Shown here in pieces: positions 1 through 7,373 of a stretch of DNA of 64,000 nt. The translations under genes and the position numbers were made by a program. The DNA comes from Cytophagaceae bacterium ABcell3 (GTDB lineage: Bacteria; Bacteroidota; Bacteroidia; Cytophagales; Cytophagaceae). Position 1 is the stretch's first letter; each line of letters opens with the position of its first letter. Under the pieces are notes generated by a model, which was not told the DNA's origin, ran no database searches, and worked only from the letters and a program-made list of their open reading frames with translations. The DNA lies in NCBI GenBank assembly GCA_030913385.1, contig CP133159.1:5033501-5097500 (forward strand). The letters run 5' to 3'.

Positions 1-362
1 ATATGACCGTGTCAGTAGGAACTCATTTAAGTTTAGGTTTAACCATAGGAGAACAAGGCAACTCCTTTGCCCTTGATGCACCAGCTGTGGCGGAATTCAA
101 CTTCGGGCATGCTGCAACAAGAAACTCTGATGCTGCATTTGGAGGGTTTGTGGGAGCTGGCTATGGTATCAGCCGAATTGGTTCACAAGGTGCTTTTGGT
201 GCCGATTTTAACGAAGCAGCTGGTCCTGTACTCAACGGCGGTATTAGAGCGCTAATAAACGATATTCCTCTAACCCTAAGAGTTTCATATATGATCAACA
301 CCCTTGATGATGCCAGCGATGTATTTGGCGTAGGACTTTTCTTTAATTTCGGCGACTTCTAA
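1..362 (+). CDS. C-terminal part of an outer-membrane beta-barrel-like protein (5' truncated)
   Basis: The reading frame is open from the window edge and ends with TAA at 360-362. The first in-frame ATG is at 3, but this is probably an internal methionine because the window begins mid-gene. The 119 visible residues alternate short hydrophobic and polar stretches rich in Gly, Ala, Asn and Phe, and end in a phenylalanine-rich strand (GLFFNFGDF). A terminal aromatic residue is typical of outer-membrane barrels. No specific family was recognised. A hairpin terminator follows at 425-455. The barrel assignment is an inference from composition only. Confidence 0.45.
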   Translation, partial: MTVSVGTHLSLGLTIGEQGNSFALDAPAVAEFNFGHAATRNSDAAFGGFVGAGYGISRIGSQGAFGADFNEAAGPVLNGGIRALINDIPLTLRVSYMINTLDDASDVFGVGLFFNFGDF

Positions 363-424
363 TATCAAATCTGTTTTCTAAGGGTATTTATACATCCCAC
401 TGAAATAGCTATATAACCATAGTA

Positions 425-455
425 AAAAAGGCCATGTAACAACCATGGCCTTTTT
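425..455 (+). terminator. Rho-independent terminator after the barrel gene
   Basis: The stem GGCCATG/CATGGCC (430-436 and 444-450) is flanked by an A-run on the left and TTTTT on the right, so it could work in both directions. It lies about 65 bases after the stop codon of the preceding gene. Confidence 0.75.
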
Positions 456-462
456 CATAGCC

Positions 463-505
463 CCTGACGAAAGATTTCATAATGAGGAGCAAAACCAATG
501 CTTTT
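463..505 (+). repeat. Degenerate fragment of the AACCTG inverted-repeat element family
   Basis: The stretch reading roughly AGATTTCaTAATGAGGAGCAAAA resembles the conserved internal block of the elements at 36715, 51425 and (reverse complement) 31459. The ends cannot be recognised here. The rest of 363-573 holds only the terminator and no credible gene. Confidence 0.35.
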
Positions 506-573
506 ATAAACAGCAATACGGGTGATTTAATTGAAGGAATAAGTGGAATTATAGAGACTTTCAGAAGTAGCAA

Positions 574-717
574 TTATTTCAGACAATAAATCCGATAGCA
601 GATTTGGAGATATGCTACGGAAAACCTCATCTGGTTTGCCTTAAGAAAGTCAGCTTTTAATTTATTCCATAAAGAAAAATAATAAGGAAGGTTGACATCA
701 ATTAAAAAATTAGCCAT
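574..717 (-). pseudogene. Remnant of a DUF5615 PIN-like toxin gene
   Basis: An ATG at 717-715 overlaps the TGA of the DUF433 gene by one base, the usual coupling of a DUF433/DUF5615 pair. The first 18 residues (MANFLIDVNLPYYFSLWN) match the typical DUF5615 start with the conserved N-terminal Asp. The sequence then jumps to K-A-D-F and runs into a stop after 47 residues, where the family is usually about 110-120 residues. A second frame stays open beyond this (…SISPNLLSDLLSEII… to TAA near 529), so internal deletion plus frameshift is the simplest reading. The toxin is probably inactive. Confidence 0.6.
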
Positions 718-959
718 CAGGCGACGGATTTGACTATAAAACTATTATTCATCATCTTTGAGGCGAAGTCAAGACATGCCTTAATATCTTCTTCCTCCAA
801 ATTCGGATACTGTGCTAAAATTTCTTTAGGAGTATCCCCCGCTGCTAAAAACTCAAGAATAGTCTGAACGGTCACTCTTTTACCCCTTATTGTAGGCTTT
901 CCGTTACAAATGTTAGGGTCAATTGTAATTCTTGTTGAAAAGTTGCTCATAGATTTCAT
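717..959 (-). CDS. DUF433 family antitoxin-like protein
   Basis: This 80-residue protein matches DUF433 (VapB-like antitoxins with a winged/helix-turn-helix fold). It shows I-D-P-N-I-C-N-G-K-P-T-I-R-G at about residues 13-26, then T-V-Q-T-I-L-E-F-L-A-A-G, and P-N-L-E-E-E-D-I near residue 55. In intact loci it is encoded just upstream of a PIN-like toxin that it neutralises and co-represses. Here the downstream toxin frame is broken, so this is an orphan or relic antitoxin. The start may be residue 1 or the second Met at residue 4. Family call is confident; an antitoxin role is inferred from the pair. Confidence 0.8.
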   Translation of the reverse strand: MKSMSNFSTRITIDPNICNGKPTIRGKRVTVQTILEFLAAGDTPKEILAQYPNLEEEDIKACLDFASKMMNNSFIVKSVA

Positions 960-1046
960 GGTCTTTACATTATCAACGTAAACTTTAAACAGTTAGTTTT
1001 TTTCTTAAAAATTGCATAAACCTAATTTAACAAAAATATTCACAAC

Positions 1047-2549
1047 TCACACATCCAGCCTCGTCCTAAAATCTTTCCGTTCCCGCGCAAAAACAATTAG
1101 CAGGTATATCAGAATAAGAAAAAACCTGAATCCGTAATCAAATAAAGGGTCTGGCAGATGGAGCTCTATGGAAATTATTACCAGAGCTACTGCTAATAGA
1201 ATATAAAAAGCTGCCGATTTCAGGTTGTAAGGAACAGGGAAATAACGGTTGCCAAGCATATAGCTTCCTGCTGCCATTAAAAAATAGCAAATAAAAGTAG
1301 CCACTGCGCTCCCCATGTAACCAATCACAGGAATCAACAGGAAGTTTGCCAGAATGGTGACTCCTGCACCAAAGAAACTGAGGAACGTACCCATAAACGT
1401 CCGGTCGGTAAGTTTGAACCAGACACTGAGGTTGTAATAAACCCCCAAAAAAAGATTTGCCAGCAACAATACCGGAACGATCATAAGTCCCTGGCGGTAT
1501 GACTCGTCTCTTAAAAGCAAGCCGAACAAGTCCAGATTAACACTTACGCCCAGAAAAATAATTGTACAAACGATGATAAAGTATTTCATCACTTTGGCAA
1601 AAAGCGCAGGTGCGTTTTTATTTTGTGCTTGAGAAAAGAAAAAAGGGTCACCAGCATAACGAAATGCCTGAATGGCCAAAGTCATAAACATGCTCAGTTT
1701 ATAGCAGGCACCATACACCCCCACGGCCTCCTGACTGGTAAGGCCTGCATAAAAATCATCGGGAAGCATAAACTTCAGCATGATCCTGTCCACAACTTCA
1801 TTCACCATACCCGCAAGTCCCATAAACATGAGTGGGTAAGCATAAATAAACATGGGCCTAATGGCTTCCAAGTTAAATGAAAACCGAAAACCTTTAAATG
1901 AAGGTGCATGGAAGGGAAACTGTAGCGCATTGGCTATAAGGTTTGAGAGCAGGATATACCCCACCTCATAACCAGGTACGTAAATCATTTCCACATAAAG
2001 CTGAAGGTCGGGCAACATTTTCCCCAAATAAATTTGCCGGCAAAAGACCAAAAAGAAAATGTTGAGAGAAATGGTAGTTATAATACTAAAGAGCTTAACG
2101 AACGCAAACCTACCAGCCCTGTTCTGTAGCCGCAACCGGGCAAATGGAATGGCTAAAATGGTGTCGGTAAACAGGATTAAACCTAACCAAATCAAATAAT
2201 CGTAATGCTGGGGATACTGCAAGAAAGATGCAATGGGTTGTGAAAAAAGGATTATCAGTCCCGAAAAAACTACACTTGTAAGCAGAACAAAACTTTGTGT
2301 ATAATTATAAGAAGTTTGCTCTTTGGAAGTATCTTTTGTGGAATACCGGAAATAGGTGGTTTCCATCCCAAACAAAAAGACAATATTTAAAAAAGCTACA
2401 TAAGCGTACAGTTCCGTATAAATACCAAAGTCAGCCAAGGGAAGGACAGATGTATAGAAAGGTACCAGCAGAAAGTTTAATACCCTACCGACAATGCTAC
2501 TAAGCCCATACAATGCAGTTTGTCCTGCAAGCTTCTTTATTTTTGACAA
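1047..2549 (-). CDS. Polysaccharide/oligosaccharide flippase (Wzx/MATE-like)
   Basis: A 500-residue, very hydrophobic protein with about 12-14 membrane segments from residue 7 to 490. The start (KKLAGQTALYGLSSIVGRVLNFLLVP) is the hallmark of Wzx-type polysaccharide biosynthesis proteins of the MOP superfamily. Such proteins move lipid-linked glycan units from the cytoplasmic to the periplasmic face of the inner membrane. Two Arg/Lys-rich cytoplasmic loops and a Y-F-R-Y-S motif near residue 68 fit the family. No glycan gene cluster surrounds it, so the substrate is unknown. It lies downstream of a crotonase gene and is separated from it by a terminator. Confidence 0.85.
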   Translation of the reverse strand: MSKIKKLAGQTALYGLSSIVGRVLNFLLVPFYTSVLPLADFGIYTELYAYVAFLNIVFLFGMETTYFRYSTKDTSKEQTSYNYTQSFVLLTSVVFSGLIILFSQPIASFLQYPQHYDYLIWLGLILFTDTILAIPFARLRLQNRAGRFAFVKLFSIITTISLNIFFLVFCRQIYLGKMLPDLQLYVEMIYVPGYEVGYILLSNLIANALQFPFHAPSFKGFRFSFNLEAIRPMFIYAYPLMFMGLAGMVNEVVDRIMLKFMLPDDFYAGLTSQEAVGVYGACYKLSMFMTLAIQAFRYAGDPFFFSQAQNKNAPALFAKVMKYFIIVCTIIFLGVSVNLDLFGLLLRDESYRQGLMIVPVLLLANLFLGVYYNLSVWFKLTDRTFMGTFLSFFGAGVTILANFLLIPVIGYMGSAVATFICYFLMAAGSYMLGNRYFPVPYNLKSAAFYILLAVALVIISIELHLPDPLFDYGFRFFLILIYLLIVFARERKDFRTRLDV

Positions 2550-2572
2550 ATCAAAAGCTATTTAAAAAAGAA

Positions 2573-2600
2573 CCGGAAACCAGTATATACTGATTTCCGG
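2573..2600 (-). terminator. Terminator of the crotonase gene
   Basis: CCGGAAA/TTTCCGG (2573-2579 and 2594-2600) encloses an inner CAGTATATACTG palindrome. Read on the minus strand, the hairpin is followed by TTCTTTTTT, so it ends transcription from the crotonase gene before the flippase gene. Confidence 0.7.
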
Positions 2601-2620
2601 TGTATAATTATAAAAAAGTT

Positions 2621-3403
2621 TTACTCTCCTTTAAATTCAGGCTGCCTTTTTTCAAGAAAAGCAGTTACGCCTTCCCTAAAGTCATCGGTTTTGCAACAAA
2701 TACCAAAAGAGTTGGCTTCTGTTTGAAAACCATTTTCGCTTGGGTCATAAGCAGCGTTAACACACTCCAACACCTGAGCGATAGCCAAGGGAGCATTCGC
2801 AAGAATTTTTTCCAATAACTCTTCGCACTTGGCCATCAAGTCTTCATTGGTCGTTACATAATTGACCAAGCCGATGTTTTTTGCTTCCTCTGCCACCACC
2901 ATTTCTCCCGTCATCATGAGTTCTATGGCTTTTCCTTTGCCTACCAGTTGGGTTAAGCGCTGTGTACCGCCATAACCAGGGATAATACCCAAAGAAACCT
3001 CAGGCAAACCAAAGCGGGCGTTGTAATTAGCTACCCGGAGATGACAAGCCATAGCAAGTTCACAGCCACCACCTAAGGCAAAGCCATTAACAGCAGCAAT
3101 TACAGGCTTCGTACAAGTCTCTATCAACTTGAAAACCTCCTGTCCATTTTCTGAAAACTTCCGGGCAGTAAGTTCATTAACCTCCGAAATTTCTTTAATA
3201 TCAGCACCTGCCACAAAAGCTTTTTCGCCAGCCCCGGTAATGATAACAGCTTTTACATCTGTATTATCAATGATTCCTGCAAACACATCCCTTAGTTCTT
3301 CTAAAGTAGCAGTATTCAGTGCATTCAATTTGTCGGCCCTGTTGATAGTAATTTTCAAAATTCCATCTTGAAGCTCTGTAAGCAGGTTTATATATGCTGC
3401 CAT
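2621..3403 (-). CDS. Enoyl-CoA hydratase/isomerase family protein (crotonase)
   Basis: This 260-residue protein has the full crotonase fold. The oxyanion-hole segments are A-F-V-A-G-A-D-I near residue 63 and N-G-F-A-L-G-G-G-C-E near residue 107. The two acidic residues of enoyl-CoA hydratases are present, Glu in GGGCELAM and Glu in L-P-E-V-S-L-G-I-I-P-G. It therefore probably hydrates 2-enoyl-CoA in fatty acid beta-oxidation or butyryl-CoA metabolism. Length is normal. No other beta-oxidation gene is adjacent, so the exact acyl substrate cannot be given. It is a single transcription unit ended by the hairpin at 2573-2600. Confidence 0.88.
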   Translation of the reverse strand: MAAYINLLTELQDGILKITINRADKLNALNTATLEELRDVFAGIIDNTDVKAVIITGAGEKAFVAGADIKEISEVNELTARKFSENGQEVFKLIETCTKPVIAAVNGFALGGGCELAMACHLRVANYNARFGLPEVSLGIIPGYGGTQRLTQLVGKGKAIELMMTGEMVVAEEAKNIGLVNYVTTNEDLMAKCEELLEKILANAPLAIAQVLECVNAAYDPSENGFQTEANSFGICCKTDDFREGVTAFLEKRQPEFKGE

Positions 3404-3455
3404 AAAAAATTTATTATTTAAGCGTTTCTTTCACAAATATACAAGCCTTTATTAT

Positions 3456-4337
3456 TTATTTCTGACTTGCCTTGAAAAGCTTTTCCTTTTCTTCCCTAGT
3501 CAGGCTTTCATAACCTGAAACAGATATTTTGTCCAGAATGGCATCTATTTCTTTTTCATCTGGAACCACTTTGACATTGGCCTTAGGATTTTTATTTTTA
3601 TAAGACACTTTTAGGTGCCGGTTCCTTCCGAGTTTCTGGAAAAATGCAGCCATTGCACTAATCGGTTTACCAATATCCCTGCCTTTCTTTAATTGCTTAA
3701 TATAAACAAATCCAAGTAAAGCACCGCCCAAGTGAGCAAGATTCCCACCTGAATTGTCCCCTACAGATCCTAAAAACGAGATAAAGACAAAGAAAGCCGC
3801 TATGTAAACAATTTTAACCGGCCCAAGAAATATCATATAAAAGCGATAATCAGGCGCAAGTGTCGCAGCGGCAACCACCACCGCATAAACGCTGCCTGAA
3901 GCACCTATCAATATAGCCGGTTGGTTGCTCAATGCTGGAATAAAGTTATAAGCCATCAAAAAAACAACACCTGCCACCAAACCTCCGATAATATAAATAT
4001 TAACAAATCGCCTGTGCCCTAAGTATTCCATTATCAGCCTTCCAAACCAATATAATGCCAACATATTAAACAATATATGAAAGATGTTATTTATGGAGTG
4101 GCTAAAGAAATAAGTAACGATAGTCCAAGGCCTGGTCAAAAATTCTGCAGGAGCCGAAGGGAGGTGCATGTTCTTATAATAAATAAAATCAAAGACACGT
4201 GAATCTCCTAAAAGTTTGGAAAAAACATAGATAATAGCAGTAAGTACAAAAATTCCGACATTGAGAATGATAATTTGTATCAGTCCGTTGTCCTGCTTTT
4301 TAAAGCTATATTTAAATTCATTTAGTAAGCTGTTCAT
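3456..4337 (-). CDS. Rhomboid family intramembrane serine protease, second of a tandem pair
   Basis: A 293-residue polytopic membrane protein with the rhomboid signature. The H-x(8)-N region is H-S-I-N-N-I-F-H-I-L-F-N, the catalytic Ser lies in GASGSVYA and the catalytic His in AHLGGALLG. The membrane domain ends near residue 220. A charged cytoplasmic tail of about 70 residues with a KNKNPKANVKV stretch follows. It begins 13 bases after the first rhomboid gene, so both are probably co-transcribed from mutL. Rhomboids cut transmembrane substrates within the bilayer; the substrate here is unknown. Confidence 0.88.
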   Translation of the reverse strand: MNSLLNEFKYSFKKQDNGLIQIIILNVGIFVLTAIIYVFSKLLGDSRVFDFIYYKNMHLPSAPAEFLTRPWTIVTYFFSHSINNIFHILFNMLALYWFGRLIMEYLGHRRFVNIYIIGGLVAGVVFLMAYNFIPALSNQPAILIGASGSVYAVVVAAATLAPDYRFYMIFLGPVKIVYIAAFFVFISFLGSVGDNSGGNLAHLGGALLGFVYIKQLKKGRDIGKPISAMAAFFQKLGRNRHLKVSYKNKNPKANVKVVPDEKEIDAILDKISVSGYESLTREEKEKLFKASQK

Positions 4338-4350
4338 AATCCCTACTTGG

Positions 4351-5139
4351 TTAATTATACCTTCTGTAACCCCAATATTTAATTAGTATAAACGCAAAAA
4401 TCATTCCGCCCAAATGCGCAAAGTGTGCTATGTTATCGCCTGGTGTTCTTTGGATTCCAGCATACAAAGTATATAGACCATAGAAAAATACCAGATACTT
4501 AGCCTTAATCGGGAAAGGGAAAAACAACAAGAATAATTCCGTATTGGGAAAAATTAATGCAAAGCCCATCAGAATCCCGAAGACAGCACCCGACGCACCT
4601 ACCATCGGAATGTTTATCCTACTATTATAAATCCGATTTACTACCCTTTTTGTTTCTTGAATAAGCGCTGTATTGTCTGGATTGTTTCTAAAATCATCCG
4701 CCAGATTCATATACTCAATTCGTGCTGTGCCGGTTACGTACTCATTGACAATGCTCTGAAAGAGTGCAGGATCTGGGTCAATAAGAAAGGTCTGAACCAT
4801 ATCTTGCAAACCACCGATTTCATACCATACAAAACCCATGTAAATAAGAGAAGCACCCAACCCACAAATAAGATAATATACCAAAAACCTTTGCGACCCA
4901 AAAGTCCTTTCCAGCATCGGGCCAAAGAAAAACAAGCCAATCATGTTGCCGAACAAGTGACCAAACCCAGCGTGCATAAACATGTGCGTGAGAAACTGCC
5001 ATGGCTGAAATGCTGGGGACTCAAAATATTTAAGCCCCAATATAAATATAGCATCGTCACCAATGAGCATAGAGGCCAAAATAAAAACACCTATATTGAT
5101 TAGAAGTAAATTTTTTACAATGGGGGTAAGGTTATACAT
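4351..5139 (-). CDS. Rhomboid family intramembrane serine protease, first of a tandem pair
   Basis: A 262-residue membrane protein with the rhomboid motif [14 protein letters not shown], catalytic Ser in GASGAVFG and His in AHLGGMIF. An unusually long extramembrane loop of about 65 residues (roughly 110-175, rich in Asp/Asn) is inserted before the serine helix. Its start codon overlaps the end of mutL by 8 bases, which indicates translational coupling. mutL followed by two rhomboids is a common Bacteroidota order, but no functional link to mismatch repair is known from the sequence. Confidence 0.88.
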   Translation of the reverse strand: MYNLTPIVKNLLLINIGVFILASMLIGDDAIFILGLKYFESPAFQPWQFLTHMFMHAGFGHLFGNMIGLFFFGPMLERTFGSQRFLVYYLICGLGASLIYMGFVWYEIGGLQDMVQTFLIDPDPALFQSIVNEYVTGTARIEYMNLADDFRNNPDNTALIQETKRVVNRIYNSRINIPMVGASGAVFGILMGFALIFPNTELFLLFFPFPIKAKYLVFFYGLYTLYAGIQRTPGDNIAHFAHLGGMIFAFILIKYWGYRRYN

Positions 5140-7030
5140 TATGGTCTGGTTTTTTATTAAAAAATCCGGCTATCTTGTTCATATCCATAACCACTATCGT
5201 ATGGTTTCCGTTTGGCGCATACGAGGGGTTTTTACAGGCAAACAACTGGTCTATCAATGTATTCATCTCTGTAACAGAAAGTTTAGTACCTGGTCTAAGG
5301 GCAGCTTTTTTTGCCAGAGACCTTGCCAGGTTTTCCCGCTTATCGAGCTTAAGCTCTGATTTGTTAAACTTAAACTGTTCTATTAAATTTTCAAACAGGC
5401 CTTTTTCATTTCCGGGAGAAACATCCGCCGGTGTTCCATTGATAACGATGGTATTATTACCAAATACCTCATATACAAAGCCAAGCCCTTTTATTTCTTC
5501 CTCCATTTCAGTGACCAGAGCAAAATCTGCCGGATTCAATTCAAGCTTTTGAGGAAAAAGAAACTGTTGTGATGCGCCTGAGCGGTTTTCCATCATGCCA
5601 ACAAACTTCTCGTACAAGATACGTTCGTGTGCCGCCTGCTGATCTACAATAACCATTCCAGACTTAATCTGTGCCACAATATAGCGATTGTGTAACTGAA
5701 AAGTCATATCATTCTCAGGATTTAACAGCTCTTTGACAAGATTAAGGCTGTTGCTCCGCATGGAATTGGCTTTACTTTCAAAAGTAATCATTTCCTGCTG
5801 AGTCCCTTCCTCGTCGTTCATATCCTGCGAAAACTCCGGCCTGGCTGACGTTTCAAAGTTTTGATACAACATCTCCCAATTGGATGCACCACCTTTGTCC
5901 GGCCTGAAACTACCGCCTCCAGACGCAGGGGAAGACCCTCCGGAAGAAAAATTGGTTTCCGGCATAGAGAAGGACTGGTGTGACGCTCCGGTAAGCAGCT
6001 TAAAGTTTACGTCCTGATCAAAGTCTATAGAAGGTGTTATGTTATGTGTCCCTAAAGCTTTTTTTACACAAGCCCGCATAATAGCATACACTGTACGCTC
6101 GTCATCAAACTTGATTTCTGTCTTGGTGGGATGCACATTGATATCAATATGTCTCGGATCAATTTCTATAAATAAAACATAGAAAGGAAAATGATCATCT
6201 GGAAGTAGGTTCTCATAAGCAGACATGACCGCATGGTGCAAGTAATTATTTCTTATAAACCTATCATTGACAAAGAAAAACTGCTCACCACGTGTCTTTC
6301 TGGCATTTTCAGGTTTTCCTGCATAGCCATGAATTTTTACCATTTCGGTTTCTTCCTGGCAAGGAATCAACTGCTCTTTATAAGAATTGCCAAAAAGGGA
6401 GATTATCCTACGGCTAAGTTTTTCAGAAGGCAAATTATAAACTTCCAGATCGTTTTGTATCAATGAAAATGAAATTTCTGGATTAGCCAAAGCCACCCGT
6501 TGAAACTCATCGAGTATATGTTTCATTTCCACAGGATTGGATTTCAAAAAATTCCTTCTGGCCGGCACATTGAAAAAAAGATTTTTCACACTAATGGAAG
6601 TACCTTCTGGAGTGGCCACAGGCTCCTGAACTTTTACCTCAGAGCCTTCGACTTTTAGGAGGGTGCCAAGCTCACTGTCCCTGGCACAAGACTTTAACTC
6701 CACTTGGGCAACGGCTGCAATAGACGCCATGGCCTCCCCGCGAAAGCCCATGGTACGTATGCAAAACAAATCTTCGGTAGATGAAATTTTTGAAGTAGCA
6801 TGCCTTTCAAAACACATTCTAGCGTCTGTTTCGGTCATACCTTTTCCATCGTCCACCACTTGTATCAACTGTTTGCCAGCCTCCTTCACTATTAAGGTAA
6901 TGCGGGTGCTACCGGCATCTATAGAGTTTTCAAGCAACTCCTTGACAACAGAAGAAGGACGTTGAACAACCTCACCAGCCGCAATCTGGTTGGCAAGGGC
7001 ATCGGGCAATAATTTTATTATATCAGACAT
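5132..7030 (-). CDS. mutL: DNA mismatch repair protein MutL
   Basis: A 632-residue protein with all GHKL ATPase motifs in the N-terminal third: [23 protein letters not shown] and G-F-R-G-E-A. A Ser/Gly-rich linker (about 350-400) precedes the C-terminal dimerisation domain. There, [12 protein letters not shown] resembles the DQHAxxExxxxE metal site of nicking MutL proteins but has Gln for His. The partner Cys/His motif is replaced by Y-A-P-N-G-N, so endonuclease activity is doubtful. MutL couples MutS mismatch recognition to downstream repair steps. It is the first gene of a mutL-rhomboid-rhomboid operon. Confidence 0.95.
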   Translation of the reverse strand: MSDIIKLLPDALANQIAAGEVVQRPSSVVKELLENSIDAGSTRITLIVKEAGKQLIQVVDDGKGMTETDARMCFERHATSKISSTEDLFCIRTMGFRGEAMASIAAVAQVELKSCARDSELGTLLKVEGSEVKVQEPVATPEGTSISVKNLFFNVPARRNFLKSNPVEMKHILDEFQRVALANPEISFSLIQNDLEVYNLPSEKLSRRIISLFGNSYKEQLIPCQEETEMVKIHGYAGKPENARKTRGEQFFFVNDRFIRNNYLHHAVMSAYENLLPDDHFPFYVLFIEIDPRHIDINVHPTKTEIKFDDERTVYAIMRACVKKALGTHNITPSIDFDQDVNFKLLTGASHQSFSMPETNFSSGGSSPASGGGSFRPDKGGASNWEMLYQNFETSARPEFSQDMNDEEGTQQEMITFESKANSMRSNSLNLVKELLNPENDMTFQLHNRYIVAQIKSGMVIVDQQAAHERILYEKFVGMMENRSGASQQFLFPQKLELNPADFALVTEMEEEIKGLGFVYEVFGNNTIVINGTPADVSPGNEKGLFENLIEQFKFNKSELKLDKRENLARSLAKKAALRPGTKLSVTEMNTLIDQLFACKNPSYAPNGNHTIVVMDMNKIAGFFNKKPDHNV

Positions 7031-7373
7031 CAGGGAACTCCCTTTTATTACGTTTAATTATATAAAGAACAAAATTAAAACTAATAATAACTCGTTTTTC
7101 TTTCAGTATGTTTTAAATTACCCTTAAGTTTAAGCCGGAAATGCGATAACGCTGCTAACGATCACCGCTATTGCACAAACCCGACCCTATAAGGGGAACA
7201 AACTGATTCTGGAATAGATATGTGTTTGCTATTTCACAAACAAGTTAAACGAATAACAAATTTAAGGCTTTTATAGCTGAAGCCATATAAATTTCTTAAT
7301 TGCTAAACTTTTTTTGAATTTTCAGCACAAATTTTAAGTTTATTTGTTTCAAAAAAAATCAACACAAAAGGTA
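7031..7373. other. Divergent intergenic region between mutL and the GH3 fusion gene
   Basis: No credible gene lies here. A TAATTTTG box on the minus strand (plus positions 7070-7077) is about 40 bases upstream of mutL and matches the Bacteroidota -7 consensus TAnnTTTG, though no good -33 element is at the right distance. On the plus side a long AT-rich leader precedes the GH3 gene. No riboswitch-like structure was recognised. Confidence 0.35.

Noticed and set aside
4657..5103. Plus-strand ORF of 148 codons opposite the first rhomboid gene
   Set aside because: Antisense to a gene with a complete rhomboid active site; the composition is that of a reverse reading frame.
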